From: Micromonospora nigra | GTDB lineage: Bacteria; Actinomycetota; Actinomycetes; Mycobacteriales; Micromonosporaceae | Direction: 5' to 3' | DNA: 64,000 bases | NCBI RefSeq assembly: GCF_900091585.1 | Contig: NZ_FMHT01000003.1 | Coordinates: 5,854,001-5,918,000 of the forward strand | Part shown: piece after piece, positions 8,359 through 17,222 of the stretch | Layout: each line of letters begins with the position of its first letter | Numbering within the stretch: the stretch's first letter is position 1 | The notes under the pieces: model-generated | The model's input: only the letters and a program-made list of their open reading frames with translations | What the model was told of the DNA's origin: nothing | Database searches by the model: none | Program-made: the position numbers and the translations under genes

Positions 8359-8952
8359 ATGGAGGGTTTCCTCGTCGCGCTGGTGGTCAGCTTCGGCGTC
8401 ATCTTCGTCGCCGAGCTGGGAGACAAGTCCCAGCTCATGGCGCTGACCTTCGCCACCCGCTTCCGCACCGTGCCCGTGCTGATCGGGATCACCGTCGCCA
8501 CCGCCGTGGTGCACCTGGTCTCGGTGGCGATCGGGTACGGGCTGGGTGCGGCCCTGCCCACCGGCTGGATCGCCCTGGTGGCGGGCCTGGCCTTCTTCGG
8601 GTTCGGGGCGTGGACCCTGCGCGGGGACACGCTCACCGAGGAGGAGAAGCGCAAGGCGGACAAGGGCGGCACGTCGGCCGTGGTGGCGGTGGGGGTGGCC
8701 TTCTTCCTCGCCGAGCTGGGTGACAAGACGATGCTGGCGACGATCACCCTCGCCACCCAGTACGGCTGGTTCGGCACCTGGGTGGGCTCCACCGTCGGCA
8801 TGGTGGCGGCGGACGCGCTCGCCATCCTGGCCGGCCGGCTGCTCGGCCGGAAACTGCCGGAACGGACCATCAGGTACGGCGCGGCCGTGCTCTTCGCGGC
8901 CTGCGGGCTGTGGCTGGTGCTGGACGCGGCGGGCCAACTGGGCTGGATCTGA
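8359..8952 (+). CDS. GDT1/TMEM165 (UPF0016) family Mn2+ exporter
   Basis: Membrane cation exporter of 197 aa with about six membrane segments in two homologous halves. Each half carries the family signature: VAELGDKSQLMA (about aa 17-28) and LAELGDKTMLAT (about aa 118-129). The acidic ExGDK residues are thought to bind Mn2+/Ca2+. The Mn2+ riboswitch directly upstream strongly supports manganese as substrate. ATG 8359 is preceded by GGAAGGA. Confidence 0.93.
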   Translation: MEGFLVALVVSFGVIFVAELGDKSQLMALTFATRFRTVPVLIGITVATAVVHLVSVAIGYGLGAALPTGWIALVAGLAFFGFGAWTLRGDTLTEEEKRKADKGGTSAVVAVGVAFFLAELGDKTMLATITLATQYGWFGTWVGSTVGMVAADALAILAGRLLGRKLPERTIRYGAAVLFAACGLWLVLDAAGQLGWI

Positions 8953-8987
8953 CGACTAACGCCCGCCCGCCCGGGTAACGCTCCCGG

Positions 8988-9350
8988 GTGGAGCCGGGGG
9001 ACGTGCTGCGCTCGGGGCACGAGGTGCTCGTCACGATCGTGGAGAGCGCGGGCGCGGTGGTCATCTTCGTCGGCGCCGTCTGGGCCGCGCTGCGGTTCGT
9101 CTGGGCCGGACTGCGAGGGCGGGACGCCGTCGGGTTCACCGTCATCCGACTGTCCCTGGGCCGGTTCCTCACTCTCGGCCTGGAGTTCCAGCTCGCAGCG
9201 GACATTCTCCGTACGGCGTTCGCGCCGACGCTCGCGCAGATCGGTCAGCTCGCGGCCATCGCCGCGATCCGGACCGCTCTGAACTTCGTCCTGAGGTGGG
9301 AGGTCGAGCAGGAGCAGCGGCAGGTGGGGCAGTCGGGCGGCGGCGGGTGA
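8988..9350 (+). CDS. DUF1622 membrane protein
   Basis: Small membrane protein of 120 aa with about three hydrophobic segments (aa 14-38, 55-75, 88-105) and the GLEFQLAADILRTA segment characteristic of DUF1622. The C-terminus is hydrophilic and Gln/Glu-rich. The GTG start follows the exporter stop by 35 nt, so co-transcription with the riboswitch-controlled gene is possible. Function of the family is unknown. Confidence 0.82.
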   Translation: MEPGDVLRSGHEVLVTIVESAGAVVIFVGAVWAALRFVWAGLRGRDAVGFTVIRLSLGRFLTLGLEFQLAADILRTAFAPTLAQIGQLAAIAAIRTALNFVLRWEVEQEQRQVGQSGGGG

Positions 9351-9442
9351 GGCCCGGCCGGCCACGGGCGCCGTGGCGGGCGACCGGCCTCGGGTGTGCC
9401 CGGAGCCGACCCCCGCCGATCACCGGTCGACAACCGCCGGAA

Positions 9443-9475
9443 CCGACCGGGCGCCGACGGACGGCGCCCGGTCGG
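9443..9475. terminator. Bidirectional hairpin terminator
   Basis: CCGACCGGGCGCC (9443-9455) pairs perfectly with GGCGCCCGGTCGG (9463-9475) around a 7-nt loop. It lies between the convergent DUF1622 and nhaA genes. There is no poly-T tail, as is common in high-GC actinobacteria. Confidence 0.8.
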
Positions 9476-9479
9476 GCGC

Positions 9480-10811
9480 TCAGCCGCCCGGCTGCTGGTA
9501 GACGTCGGGGACGCCGTCCTGGTTGACGTCGACCTGCTCCTTGAGGGCGATCCGCCGGTACGCCGCGTTGCGGCGGGCCAGCACCACCGTGGCGGCCACC
9601 GCGGAGATCAGCGACCCGGCCAGCACGGCGGTCTTGACGTTGTCGCCGGAGGCGCTGTCCACCCCGAAGGCCAGCTCGCCGATCAGCAGCGAGACGGTGA
9701 AGCCGATGCCGGCCAGGAACGACACTCCGAGCAGGTCGGTCCAGGTGATGTCCTCGTCGAGTTCCGCCCGGGTGAACCGGGCCAGCAGGAACGTCGAGCC
9801 GAGGATGCCCACGCACTTGCCGACCACCAGGCCGAGCACGACGCCGAGCACGATCGGGTCGGTCACCACGGCCCCGAGGTCGGCCCCGCGCAGCGACACC
9901 CCGGCGGCGAAGAACGCGAAGACGGGCACCGCGAAACCGGCGGAGATGGGCCGCCAGCGGTGCTCCAGGTGTTCGGCCAGCCCGTTCCTGGCGTCACCGT
10001 CGCCGTCCTTGCCGCGCAGCACGGGGACGGTGAAGCCGAGCAGCACGCCGGCGACGGTGGCGTGCACCCCGGAGGCGTGCACCAGCGTCCAGGCGACCAG
10101 GGCCAGCGGGATGAGCGCCCACCACCACGTCTTGCGCTTCTGCACGAGCAGGCCGAACAGGGCGATGGGCACCAGGGCCCCCAGCAGCGGCAGCAGGCTG
10201 AAGCCCTCGGTGTAGAAGATGGCGATGATGGTGATGGCGAACAGGTCGTCGACGACGGCGAGGGTGAGCAGGAAGGCCCGCAGCCCCTGCGGCAGATAGG
10301 AGCCGATCACCGCGAGCACGGCCAGGGCGAACGCGATGTCGGTCGCCGTGGGGATGGCCCAGCCGCGCAGCCCTTCGCCGCCGCCGATGAGGTTCACCCC
10401 GACGTAGATGAGGGCGGGTAGCACCATGCCGCCGACGGCGGCCACCACCGGCAGCGCCGCCCTGCGGGGGTCGCGCAGCTCACCGGCGACGAACTCGCGT
10501 TTGAGTTCGAGACCCACCACGAAGAAGAAGATCGCCAGCAGGCCGTCGGCGGCCCACTTGGCCAGGCTGAGGTCGAGGTGCAGCGACTCGCCGCCGGACC
10601 ACGGCACCCACTTGCCGAGCGCGGTGTAGGTGTCGCCCCAGGGAGAGTTGGCCCAGACCAGCGCGATCACCGCACCGACCAGCAGCAGGGCGCCGCCGAC
10701 CGTCTCGGTGCGCAGCACGTCGGCGAGGAATCGGGCCTCCGGCCAGGACGTGCGGGAGAAGAGTCGGCGGTAGCCACCCGGGCGTTCGGTGGGCGGGGTG
10801 CGGTCGGACAT
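9480..10811 (-). CDS. nhaA: NhaA-type Na+/H+ antiporter
   Basis: Inner-membrane antiporter exporting Na+ for H+, important for pH and salt homeostasis. About 443 aa with roughly 12 membrane segments. Conserved elements: [13 protein letters not shown], the unwound-helix aspartate in [12 protein letters not shown], and the paired aspartates in AVVDDLFAI (equivalents of E. coli Asp163/164). The C-terminal half has [18 protein letters not shown]. The start MSDRTPP (ATG 10811) is chosen because the longer frame adds residues without family resemblance. Confidence 0.95.
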   Translation of the reverse strand: MSDRTPPTERPGGYRRLFSRTSWPEARFLADVLRTETVGGALLLVGAVIALVWANSPWGDTYTALGKWVPWSGGESLHLDLSLAKWAADGLLAIFFFVVGLELKREFVAGELRDPRRAALPVVAAVGGMVLPALIYVGVNLIGGGEGLRGWAIPTATDIAFALAVLAVIGSYLPQGLRAFLLTLAVVDDLFAITIIAIFYTEGFSLLPLLGALVPIALFGLLVQKRKTWWWALIPLALVAWTLVHASGVHATVAGVLLGFTVPVLRGKDGDGDARNGLAEHLEHRWRPISAGFAVPVFAFFAAGVSLRGADLGAVVTDPIVLGVVLGLVVGKCVGILGSTFLLARFTRAELDEDITWTDLLGVSFLAGIGFTVSLLIGELAFGVDSASGDNVKTAVLAGSLISAVAATVVLARRNAAYRRIALKEQVDVNQDGVPDVYQQPGG

Positions 10812-11182
10812 GCGTGTGGTCCACCTCGTGGCTCGAGAAGGGCAGCGGAAAGCCAATCGCCGACCAGTCTTCCCGGCACACCTCCTGCGACCCTATCCAG
10901 CGCGCCGGCCCGTCGCGAGTGTGGCGGAAGCGAGACCGCCCACATCCTGGCCGGCTTCGTCACCGGTCGGAACCCGCCGTCCCGTTTTTCCACGCCCGGA
11001 AAGCGATTCCCGGCGGCCCCTGTCGAGGTTGGGTATGACGGCGCACATCGTCACCGGATAAAACGCATAACTCCGGACATAGCGCGCATGAAGCGCTTTA
11101 ATGGTTTCACGAGATTCAAGTCGACCTTGGGGGTTTTCGTGAAGTTCTTTGGCGTTACCGGCCCGGTACGGGGGCGCGCCTG
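10812..11182. other. Divergent intergenic region, locally AT-rich
   Basis: Lies between nhaA (-) and the EPS kinase gene (+). The right part (about 11030-11150) is much less GC-rich than the rest of the window and includes the palindrome AAGCGCTT inside CATGAAGCGCTTTAATG near 11088-11104. This looks like the promoter and operator zone of the EPS operon. No gene is supported here. Confidence 0.55.
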
Positions 11183-12643
11183 ATGGACCTGTACCGCCAA
11201 CTTCGTCTCGTGCGCCGGCACTGGTGGATCGTGCTGGTCACCCTGATGGTGGCGCTGGGCACGACCGCGCTGGTCACCATCCGCAGCGAACCCCGCTACG
11301 TGGCCTCGGTGACGTTCTTCGTCACCACGCCCAGCGAGGGCGTCGCCGCCGCCTACCAGGGTGGGCTGTTCCTTCAGCAGCGCATCAAGTCGTACGCGGA
11401 CCTGCTGGTCAGCGACCGCCTGGCGCAGAGCGTCGTGGCGGAGGGCCAGGTCGGCCTCACCGCCGAGCAGATCCAGGGCCGGGTCAGCACCTCCACGGAG
11501 ACCGGCACGGTGCTGCTGCGCGCCTCGGTCACCGACACCGACCAGACCCGCGCGCTGAAGCTCACCGAACTACTCTCGGCGAAGTTCGTCGACCTGGTGC
11601 AGAAGGTCGAGACGCCGCCGAGCGGCGAACCCGGGCCCATCAAGATCGAGATCGTCAGCGGCCCCCGGGTCTCCGCGAGCCCGGTCTCCCCGCAGCCGCT
11701 GCGCAACTTCACCATCGGCGGTCTGCTGGGCCTCGTCGCGGGCGTGGCGCTGGCCGTCCTGCGCGGCATGGCCGACGTGCGGCTGCGCGACGCGGCCGGC
11801 CTCCAGCGCGTCACCGGCAGCCCCCTGCTCGGGGAGATCCCGCTGGACACCGCGGCGCGCACGGCCCCGCTGATCGTCGGCGAGGCGGCGACCTCGGCCC
11901 GCGCCGAGGCGGTCCGCAAACTGCGCACCAACCTGCGTTTCGTCGACGTGCACGAGCCGGCCCGGGTCATCGCCGTCACCAGCGCCCTACAAGGCGAGGG
12001 GAAGACGACCATGTCCTGCAACCTGGCCATCGCGTTGGCCGAGGCCGGGTGGCGGGTGCTGCTGGTCGACGCCGACCTGCGCCGGCCCAAGGTGGCCGAC
12101 TACCTGGGCCTCGACGGCGGCGTCGGGCTCACCGACGTGCTGGTGGGCGACGTCCAGGTCGGCGACGTCGTGCAGCGCTGGGGCGACAAGTCGCTGCTGG
12201 TGCTGCCCAGCGGCTCCACGCCGCCCAACCCCAGCGAGCTGCTCGGCTCCAAGGCGATGGCCGACCTGCTGCTGGGTCTGCGGGAGTCGGCCGACATCGT
12301 CATCATCGACACCGCGCCGCTGCTGGCGGTCACCGACGGAGTCGTGGTCGCCGTGCAGTCCGACGGCGCGCTGCTGGTCTCCCAGCAGGGCCGCACCTCC
12401 CGTACGCAGGTCGCCGCGGCGGCCCGGGCGCTGCACGCGGTCTCGGTGCGCCTGCTGGGTTGCGTGCTCAACATGGCCAAGGTGCCCAAGGCGGACGCGT
12501 ACCAGTACGAGGCCTACCGGGTGGTGGCCGGGCTGGGCACCCCGTCGGTCCCGGCGGACCGGGCCACGTCCGGCCGGCACGCCGAGCACGCGGCGGCTGG
12601 CGTGAGCGACCGGACGCAGGAACTCACCCGGCTGCCCCGATGA
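11183..12643 (+). CDS. Wzz chain-length determinant fused to bacterial tyrosine kinase
   Basis: Predicted regulator of exopolysaccharide polymerisation and export. 486 aa. The N-terminal Wzz domain has a first membrane segment (about aa 14-34), a periplasmic part with coiled-coil potential, and a second membrane segment (about aa 175-195). The cytoplasmic BY-kinase follows, with Walker A QGEGKTT (about aa 270), Walker A' LLVDADLRRPK (about aa 293) and Walker B IVIIDTAPLL. A tyrosine cluster YQYEAY (about aa 440) is the likely autophosphorylation site. The 3' end overlaps the convergent phosphatase gene by 20 nt. Confidence 0.93.
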   Translation: MDLYRQLRLVRRHWWIVLVTLMVALGTTALVTIRSEPRYVASVTFFVTTPSEGVAAAYQGGLFLQQRIKSYADLLVSDRLAQSVVAEGQVGLTAEQIQGRVSTSTETGTVLLRASVTDTDQTRALKLTELLSAKFVDLVQKVETPPSGEPGPIKIEIVSGPRVSASPVSPQPLRNFTIGGLLGLVAGVALAVLRGMADVRLRDAAGLQRVTGSPLLGEIPLDTAARTAPLIVGEAATSARAEAVRKLRTNLRFVDVHEPARVIAVTSALQGEGKTTMSCNLAIALAEAGWRVLLVDADLRRPKVADYLGLDGGVGLTDVLVGDVQVGDVVQRWGDKSLLVLPSGSTPPNPSELLGSKAMADLLLGLRESADIVIIDTAPLLAVTDGVVVAVQSDGALLVSQQGRTSRTQVAAAARALHAVSVRLLGCVLNMAKVPKADAYQYEAYRVVAGLGTPSVPADRATSGRHAEHAAAGVSDRTQELTRLPR

Positions 12644-13178
12644 GGGTGGCGAAGGGACGCAGCGACCGCTCGATCTCCTCGGCGCACCGCCGGAAGTCGG
12701 CGGCGGTGCCGCCGATCGGGTCCTTGAGGTCGTCCGCGTCTGCGGCGGCGGGCTGCATTCCCGACCGGGCGCGGGCCGCCGCCGCCACCGCGGCCCGCAG
12801 CAGGTCCTCGGTCGGGTCCACCCGGGGCTCGACGGCCGCCGCCAGCCGCCCGAACTGGCGCAGCGTGAAGGTGCGGTGCAGGGCCGCCGGGGCCAGTGCC
12901 GTACAGACCGAACGCTGGCGGCGGGTGGCGGTGAGCACCAGCGACGCCCCCGTCAGGTACTCGGGCAGCAGGGGCCGGCTACGGAAGGCCGTGGGGTCGC
13001 AGCCCGTGGCGGCGGCGATCGCCGCCGCGTACGGGTGCATCTGGAGCCCCTCGACAGCGTCGGTGCCGGCGCTGGCGACCTCGACCGGCCGGCCGGCGAG
13101 CACCCGGCGGGCGAGGTATTCGGCCATCGGCGACCGGCACAGGTTGGCGTGGCAGACGAACAACACCTTGTCGACCAT
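12624..13178 (-). CDS. Low-molecular-weight protein tyrosine phosphatase
   Basis: Predicted to dephosphorylate the neighbouring BY-kinase. 184 aa. The P-loop is at the N-terminus, CHANLCRS (Cys9, Arg15; CX5R). The general-acid Asp is probably in DPIGGT near the C-terminus. ATG 13178 is chosen because the catalytic loop must begin within the first 10 residues and AGAGGGAAACAG precedes it; the open frame further upstream is a shadow. The gene is convergent with the kinase and overlaps it by 20 nt, which is unusual since the pair is normally co-directional. Confidence 0.92.
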   Translation of the reverse strand: MVDKVLFVCHANLCRSPMAEYLARRVLAGRPVEVASAGTDAVEGLQMHPYAAAIAAATGCDPTAFRSRPLLPEYLTGASLVLTATRRQRSVCTALAPAALHRTFTLRQFGRLAAAVEPRVDPTEDLLRAAVAAAARARSGMQPAAADADDLKDPIGGTAADFRRCAEEIERSLRPFATLIGAAG

Positions 13179-13340
13179 CTGTTTCCCTCTCGTCGGCGGG
13201 GTCGCGGGCACGGTCGCCGCGATCCCGGGCGGGTCGCGGGGGCGACCGCCGTCGGAGGGGTTGCCGGCATCGTACGCGCGCGGCGGTGCCCGCGCGTCGC
13301 GTGCCGCGCCGGCCGGCCGGGCCGTCAGCGGGGTGAGCCG

Positions 13341-14558
13341 GTGCGGATCGGCATCCTGACCTACCACTTCCCGCCCGAGCCCGCGTTCGTCCCGGCCAGC
13401 CTCGCCGAACAGTTGGCCGCCCGGGGCCACGAGGTGCGGGTGCTCACCGGCTTTCCCGACTATCCGGGCGGCCACGTCTACCCCGGCTGGCGGCAGCGTT
13501 GGCGGCACGAGTCGCGCAGCGAGCGGCTCACCGTGCGCCGGCTGCCCCGGTACTGCGGCGGCGACGGCTCCGTGCGCAGCCGGGTGGCCTCGTGGCTGTC
13601 GTTCGCCGGCAGCGTCGCGGTGACCGGCCGCCGGTTCCTCGCCGACGTCGACGTGCTGTACGTGCACCAGCCGCCGGCCACCGTCTTCGCCTCCGCCGCC
13701 CTGGCCCGGTTGCTTCCCCGGCTGCCCATGGTGCTGCACGTGCCCGATGTGTGGGCCGAGGATGTCGTCGGGGGTGCCCCCGGCGGGCGGTGGCCGGCGC
13801 GACTGACGGCGGCGATGACCCGGACCTACCGGGCCGCGGCGGGCGTGGCGGTCGCCACGTCGTCGCTGCGCGACGCGGTGGTCGCCGCCGGGGCGGACCC
13901 GGCCCGGGTCCGGGTGGTGCGTACCTGGACCGACGAGCGGATCTTCCGCCCCACCGAGCCGGGGCCGCAGGCCCGCCGCCTGGTCCGCCGGGACGGCCGA
14001 CGCGTGGTGATGCACGCGGGGACGATCGGCGTACGGCACGGCCTGGAGACGGCGGTGCGGGCGGCGGCGACGCTGGGCGACACGATGGACCTGGTGTTCG
14101 TCGGGTCCGGCGGGCAGGAGCGGCGGGTGCGGAGGCTCGCCGCGGAGCTGCGGGCCGACAACGTACGTTTCGTGCCGCGGCGTTCGCCGTTGGAGATGCC
14201 CGAGTTGTACGCCGCGGCCGACTACCAGTTGGTGATGCTGCGTGACCTGCCCGAGCTGCGCGGTGCGCTGCCGGGCAAGCTGCCCGCGGTGCTGTCCTGC
14301 GCCGCCCCGGTGGTCGCCTCGGCGGCGGGGGACACGGCGGCCCTGGTGGAGCGCGCCCGTGCCGGGCTGTCGTGCCCGCCGGAGGACTGGGCGCAGCTCG
14401 CCGACCGGTTCTGGCTGGCCGCGACCATTCCGCCGGCGGCGCGGACGGAGATGGGCCGACGCGGCCGGGAGGCGTACCTGCGGGAGATGTCGCTGTCGGC
14501 GGGGGTGGACCGCGTCGAGGAGATGCTGCGTGGGGCCGCCGTCACGCGAACGTCCTGA
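13341..14558 (+). CDS. Glycosyltransferase family 4, exopolysaccharide type
   Basis: Retaining GT-B glycosyltransferase of 405 aa, likely adding a sugar to a lipid-linked repeat unit at the membrane. The N-terminal fold starts VRIGILTYHFPPEPAFVPASLAEQL and the C-terminal Rossmann domain has VVMHAGTIGVRHGLE and VFVGSGGQE. It resembles WcaI/WbuB-like transferases. GTG 13341 (RBS GGGGTGAG) is chosen because the GT fold begins there. It is divergent from the phosphatase. Donor and acceptor cannot be read from the sequence. Confidence 0.88.
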   Translation: MRIGILTYHFPPEPAFVPASLAEQLAARGHEVRVLTGFPDYPGGHVYPGWRQRWRHESRSERLTVRRLPRYCGGDGSVRSRVASWLSFAGSVAVTGRRFLADVDVLYVHQPPATVFASAALARLLPRLPMVLHVPDVWAEDVVGGAPGGRWPARLTAAMTRTYRAAAGVAVATSSLRDAVVAAGADPARVRVVRTWTDERIFRPTEPGPQARRLVRRDGRRVVMHAGTIGVRHGLETAVRAAATLGDTMDLVFVGSGGQERRVRRLAAELRADNVRFVPRRSPLEMPELYAAADYQLVMLRDLPELRGALPGKLPAVLSCAAPVVASAAGDTAALVERARAGLSCPPEDWAQLADRFWLAATIPPAARTEMGRRGREAYLREMSLSAGVDRVEEMLRGAAVTRTS

Positions 14559-14669
14559 CCGGCGAGCGGCACTCACGTACCGGTCAAGAGCGTCATTCCC
14601 GACCCACGTCGATCGTTAGGTGTTAAGAACAATGGTGCCTTCTGTCCGAATCCTGGAGTGGAGAGCGGA

Positions 14670-16451
14670 GTGACGCAGAGCGAGAGCCCGCGTCGGCGGC
14701 GGTCCCGCCGGCGCCGACGTCGTACCCGGCTGCGTCGTGCCCTGCTCACCGCGCTGGTGGTGGGGTCGGTGCTGCTGACCTCGGCCGGCTGGGTCGGGTT
14801 CCGGGGCTGGCAGGCCCGCGCCCACCTGCTCAACGCCGCCGGACTGGCCGGCGAACTGAGCGCGCAGGTGGTCGGTGGGGACACCGCCAGGGCGCACCGC
14901 ACCCTGGCCGCCCTCCAGCAACAGGCGGGCGCGGCCCGGGCCGTCACCTCGGACCCGGGGTGGTGGGTGGCCCGACGCACCCCCTACGTCGGCGACGACC
15001 TGACGGCGGTACGCCAGATCGCGATCGCGATCGACGACCTGGCCCGCGCGGCGTTCCCGGCGCTGCTGCGCACCGATCTGACCGGGCTGGTGCCGCGCGA
15101 CGGGCAGCTCGACGTCGGCCGGCTGCGGGCCGTCGGCGCGGAGTTGTCCGAGGTGGACCGGGAGGTGCAGCGCGTCCGCGCCGACCTGACGGCGGTGCCC
15201 GTCGAAGACCTGGTCGCCGAGGTCCGCGCCGCGTTGGTCCGGTTGCGTGACGAGATCGACCAGGTGGCGGCGCTGACCGCCGCGGCGGACCGGGCCACCC
15301 GCCTGCTGCCGCCGCTGCTCGGGATGGACGGGGCGCGGCGCTACCTGCTGGTGTCGCAGAACCCGGCCGAGCTGCGTGCCACCGGCGGCATGATCGGGGC
15401 GTACGCCGTCCTGGAGGCCGACCGGGGCCGGATCCGGATGGGCCGCCAGGGTGCCAGTGGTGACCTGGGGATGTTCGATCCGCCGTTGAAGCTGCCGGCC
15501 GAGGTGCGACGGCTCTGGGCGGATCTGCCGGGCAGATATCCGGCCGACGTGAACCTCACCCCGCACTTCCCGACCGCAGCGGCCCTCTACCGGGAGATGG
15601 TCCACCGCCGCACCGGTGTGCGGGTCGACGGGGTGATCGCCATCGACCCGGTGGTGCTGTCCTACCTGCTCCGGGCCACCGGTCCGGTGATGGTTCCCGG
15701 CGGTACGCCGCTGACCAGCGAGAACGCTGTCAAGACACTGCTGAGCGACAGCTACCGGCGGCTGGACCACCGGGCGCAGGACCGCTACTTCGCGGCAGCC
15801 GCCGCGGCGGTCTTCGACGCCTTCCTCACGAAGAATGTTGACCCTAAGGTGTTGTTGTCCGCATTTGACCGTGCTATCACCGAACGCCGGATATTGTTCT
15901 GGAGTGCCCACCCGGCGGAACAGCGGACGTTCGGCGACAGCCGGATGACCGGGACGCTTCCGGACCAGGACACCGTGCCGACGGTCGGCGTGTTCCTCAA
16001 CGACGGCAGCGGCGCGAAACTCGGCTACTACCTGCGGCCGACCGCCACCCTGGCGGTCGGGGACTGTCACCACGACGGTCGTCGCGAACTGCGGCTGCGG
16101 GTGACCCTCACCTCGTCGGCGCCGACGTCCGGGCTCAACCGGTCCGTCCTCGGCCTCGGCCTGGCGGGAGACCCGTACACCGTCCGCACGTTCGTCTCGG
16201 TCTACAGCCCGGCGGGCGGTGCGGTGCTCGAGGCCCGACTCGACGGCGCGGCAACGTCGGTCGCCACCGGCACCGAGCGCCGCCGCCAGGTGGCCACGGC
16301 GAACGTCGAGGTCCCGGCGGGCGGCACCCGGAGCCTGGAGGTCTCCGTGCTGACCGGACGGACCCGTGCCGGAGCCGCCGAGCTGTGGCTCACCCCGACC
16401 GCCACCCCATGGACCACCCAAGTAGTTACCGCACCAAGCTGTGACCAGTAG
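14670..16451 (+). CDS. DUF4012 membrane-anchored extracellular protein
   Basis: About 593 aa. A strongly basic N-terminus (RRRRSRRRRRRTRLRR) precedes one membrane segment (about aa 32-50), then a large extracellular region. The core LLPPLLGMDGARRYLLVSQNPAELRATGGMIGAY is the DUF4012 hallmark. It is found beside polysaccharide genes in actinobacteria; its function is unknown. GTG 14670 with GGAG upstream is preferred; GTG 14658 is in frame too. The next gene starts 13 nt after the stop. Confidence 0.88.
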   Translation: MTQSESPRRRRSRRRRRRTRLRRALLTALVVGSVLLTSAGWVGFRGWQARAHLLNAAGLAGELSAQVVGGDTARAHRTLAALQQQAGAARAVTSDPGWWVARRTPYVGDDLTAVRQIAIAIDDLARAAFPALLRTDLTGLVPRDGQLDVGRLRAVGAELSEVDREVQRVRADLTAVPVEDLVAEVRAALVRLRDEIDQVAALTAAADRATRLLPPLLGMDGARRYLLVSQNPAELRATGGMIGAYAVLEADRGRIRMGRQGASGDLGMFDPPLKLPAEVRRLWADLPGRYPADVNLTPHFPTAAALYREMVHRRTGVRVDGVIAIDPVVLSYLLRATGPVMVPGGTPLTSENAVKTLLSDSYRRLDHRAQDRYFAAAAAAVFDAFLTKNVDPKVLLSAFDRAITERRILFWSAHPAEQRTFGDSRMTGTLPDQDTVPTVGVFLNDGSGAKLGYYLRPTATLAVGDCHHDGRRELRLRVTLTSSAPTSGLNRSVLGLGLAGDPYTVRTFVSVYSPAGGAVLEARLDGAATSVATGTERRRQVATANVEVPAGGTRSLEVSVLTGRTRAGAAELWLTPTATPWTTQVVTAPSCDQ

Positions 16452-16464
16452 GAGGGAACCAAAA

Positions 16465-17085
16465 ATGCGGCTATCCCGCATCATCATGGCGCTCGCGGTC
16501 GGTATGGCCGTGGTGGCCGTGCCGACCGCGGCGGGGGCGGCACAGCCGCAGCCGGCGCCCACGATCACCGATACGCCCCAGCCACCGCCGTACCCGCCCG
16601 CCGTCGCCTCGCTGACGGTCAGCCGGTCCACGATCTTCCTCGGGGAGTCGGTCGTCCTCTCCGGCAGCGGCTTCGCGCCCAACGAGACGGTCGACATCGT
16701 GGTGTCGGTGAATCCGCTCGCCGCGCCGGCACCCGGCCTGGCCCGGCGCGGTGACGGCAGCACCGTCGCCCTGAGGCCGGTGGCCTTCCAGGCGAACGCG
16801 CCGCTCAGCTTCACCGTGCAGACCAACGCGGCCGGTGAGTTCAGCACCACGTACACCCCGGACGTGACAGGCCGGCTCATCTTCACGGCGACCGGTCGCG
16901 AGTCGGGCCGCACCGCCACCACGGAACTGCGGGTGCTGCCCAAGCGCCAGCCGTTGCCGGTGACGGGCAGCAGCCTCGACACGCCGATGAAGGTCGGTGG
17001 CGGGCTGGTCGGCGCGGGCGCCGTCCTGCTGCTCACCACGCTGGTCTGGCGTCGCCGCCGGTTCGGCTCGGGAGCGGCCCACTGA
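16465..17085 (+). CDS. Secreted LPVTG cell-wall-anchored protein
   Basis: 206 aa surface protein. A signal peptide (about aa 1-30, ending AAGAAQP) precedes a Pro-rich stretch and an Ig-like beta domain (about aa 50-155, starting SLTVSRSTIFLGESVVLSGSGF). The C-terminal sorting signal is LPVTG at about aa 170, then a hydrophobic helix and the positive tail RRRRFG. A class of sortase should attach it to peptidoglycan; no sortase gene is in the window. ATG 16465 has the strong RBS GGAGGGAA. It sits 13 nt behind the DUF4012 gene, so it is likely an EPS-locus surface partner. Confidence 0.87.
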   Translation: MRLSRIIMALAVGMAVVAVPTAAGAAQPQPAPTITDTPQPPPYPPAVASLTVSRSTIFLGESVVLSGSGFAPNETVDIVVSVNPLAAPAPGLARRGDGSTVALRPVAFQANAPLSFTVQTNAAGEFSTTYTPDVTGRLIFTATGRESGRTATTELRVLPKRQPLPVTGSSLDTPMKVGGGLVGAGAVLLLTTLVWRRRRFGSGAAH

Positions 17086-17222
17086 TCCGTGCAACGACCC
17101 GGGCAGTGCCCGGGGTGCGAGATGCGTGCCCGTCGGACCTGGTCCGGCGGGCACCGTCGCGTCGGGTCGACAGCGGGTTGCGGCATGGGTGCCCGGACAG
17201 GGCACGGGCCGCCGACGCACGC

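Noticed and set aside
8217..8723. Open frame starting inside the first riboswitch
   Set aside because: It overlaps the aptamer and the exporter gene in another frame; composition is nonsense, and the conserved exporter frame explains the DNA.
13179..14576. Open frame extending the Tyr phosphatase upstream on the minus strand
   Set aside because: Antisense to the glycosyltransferase; the catalytic loop must be within the first residues, and a good RBS precedes ATG 13178.
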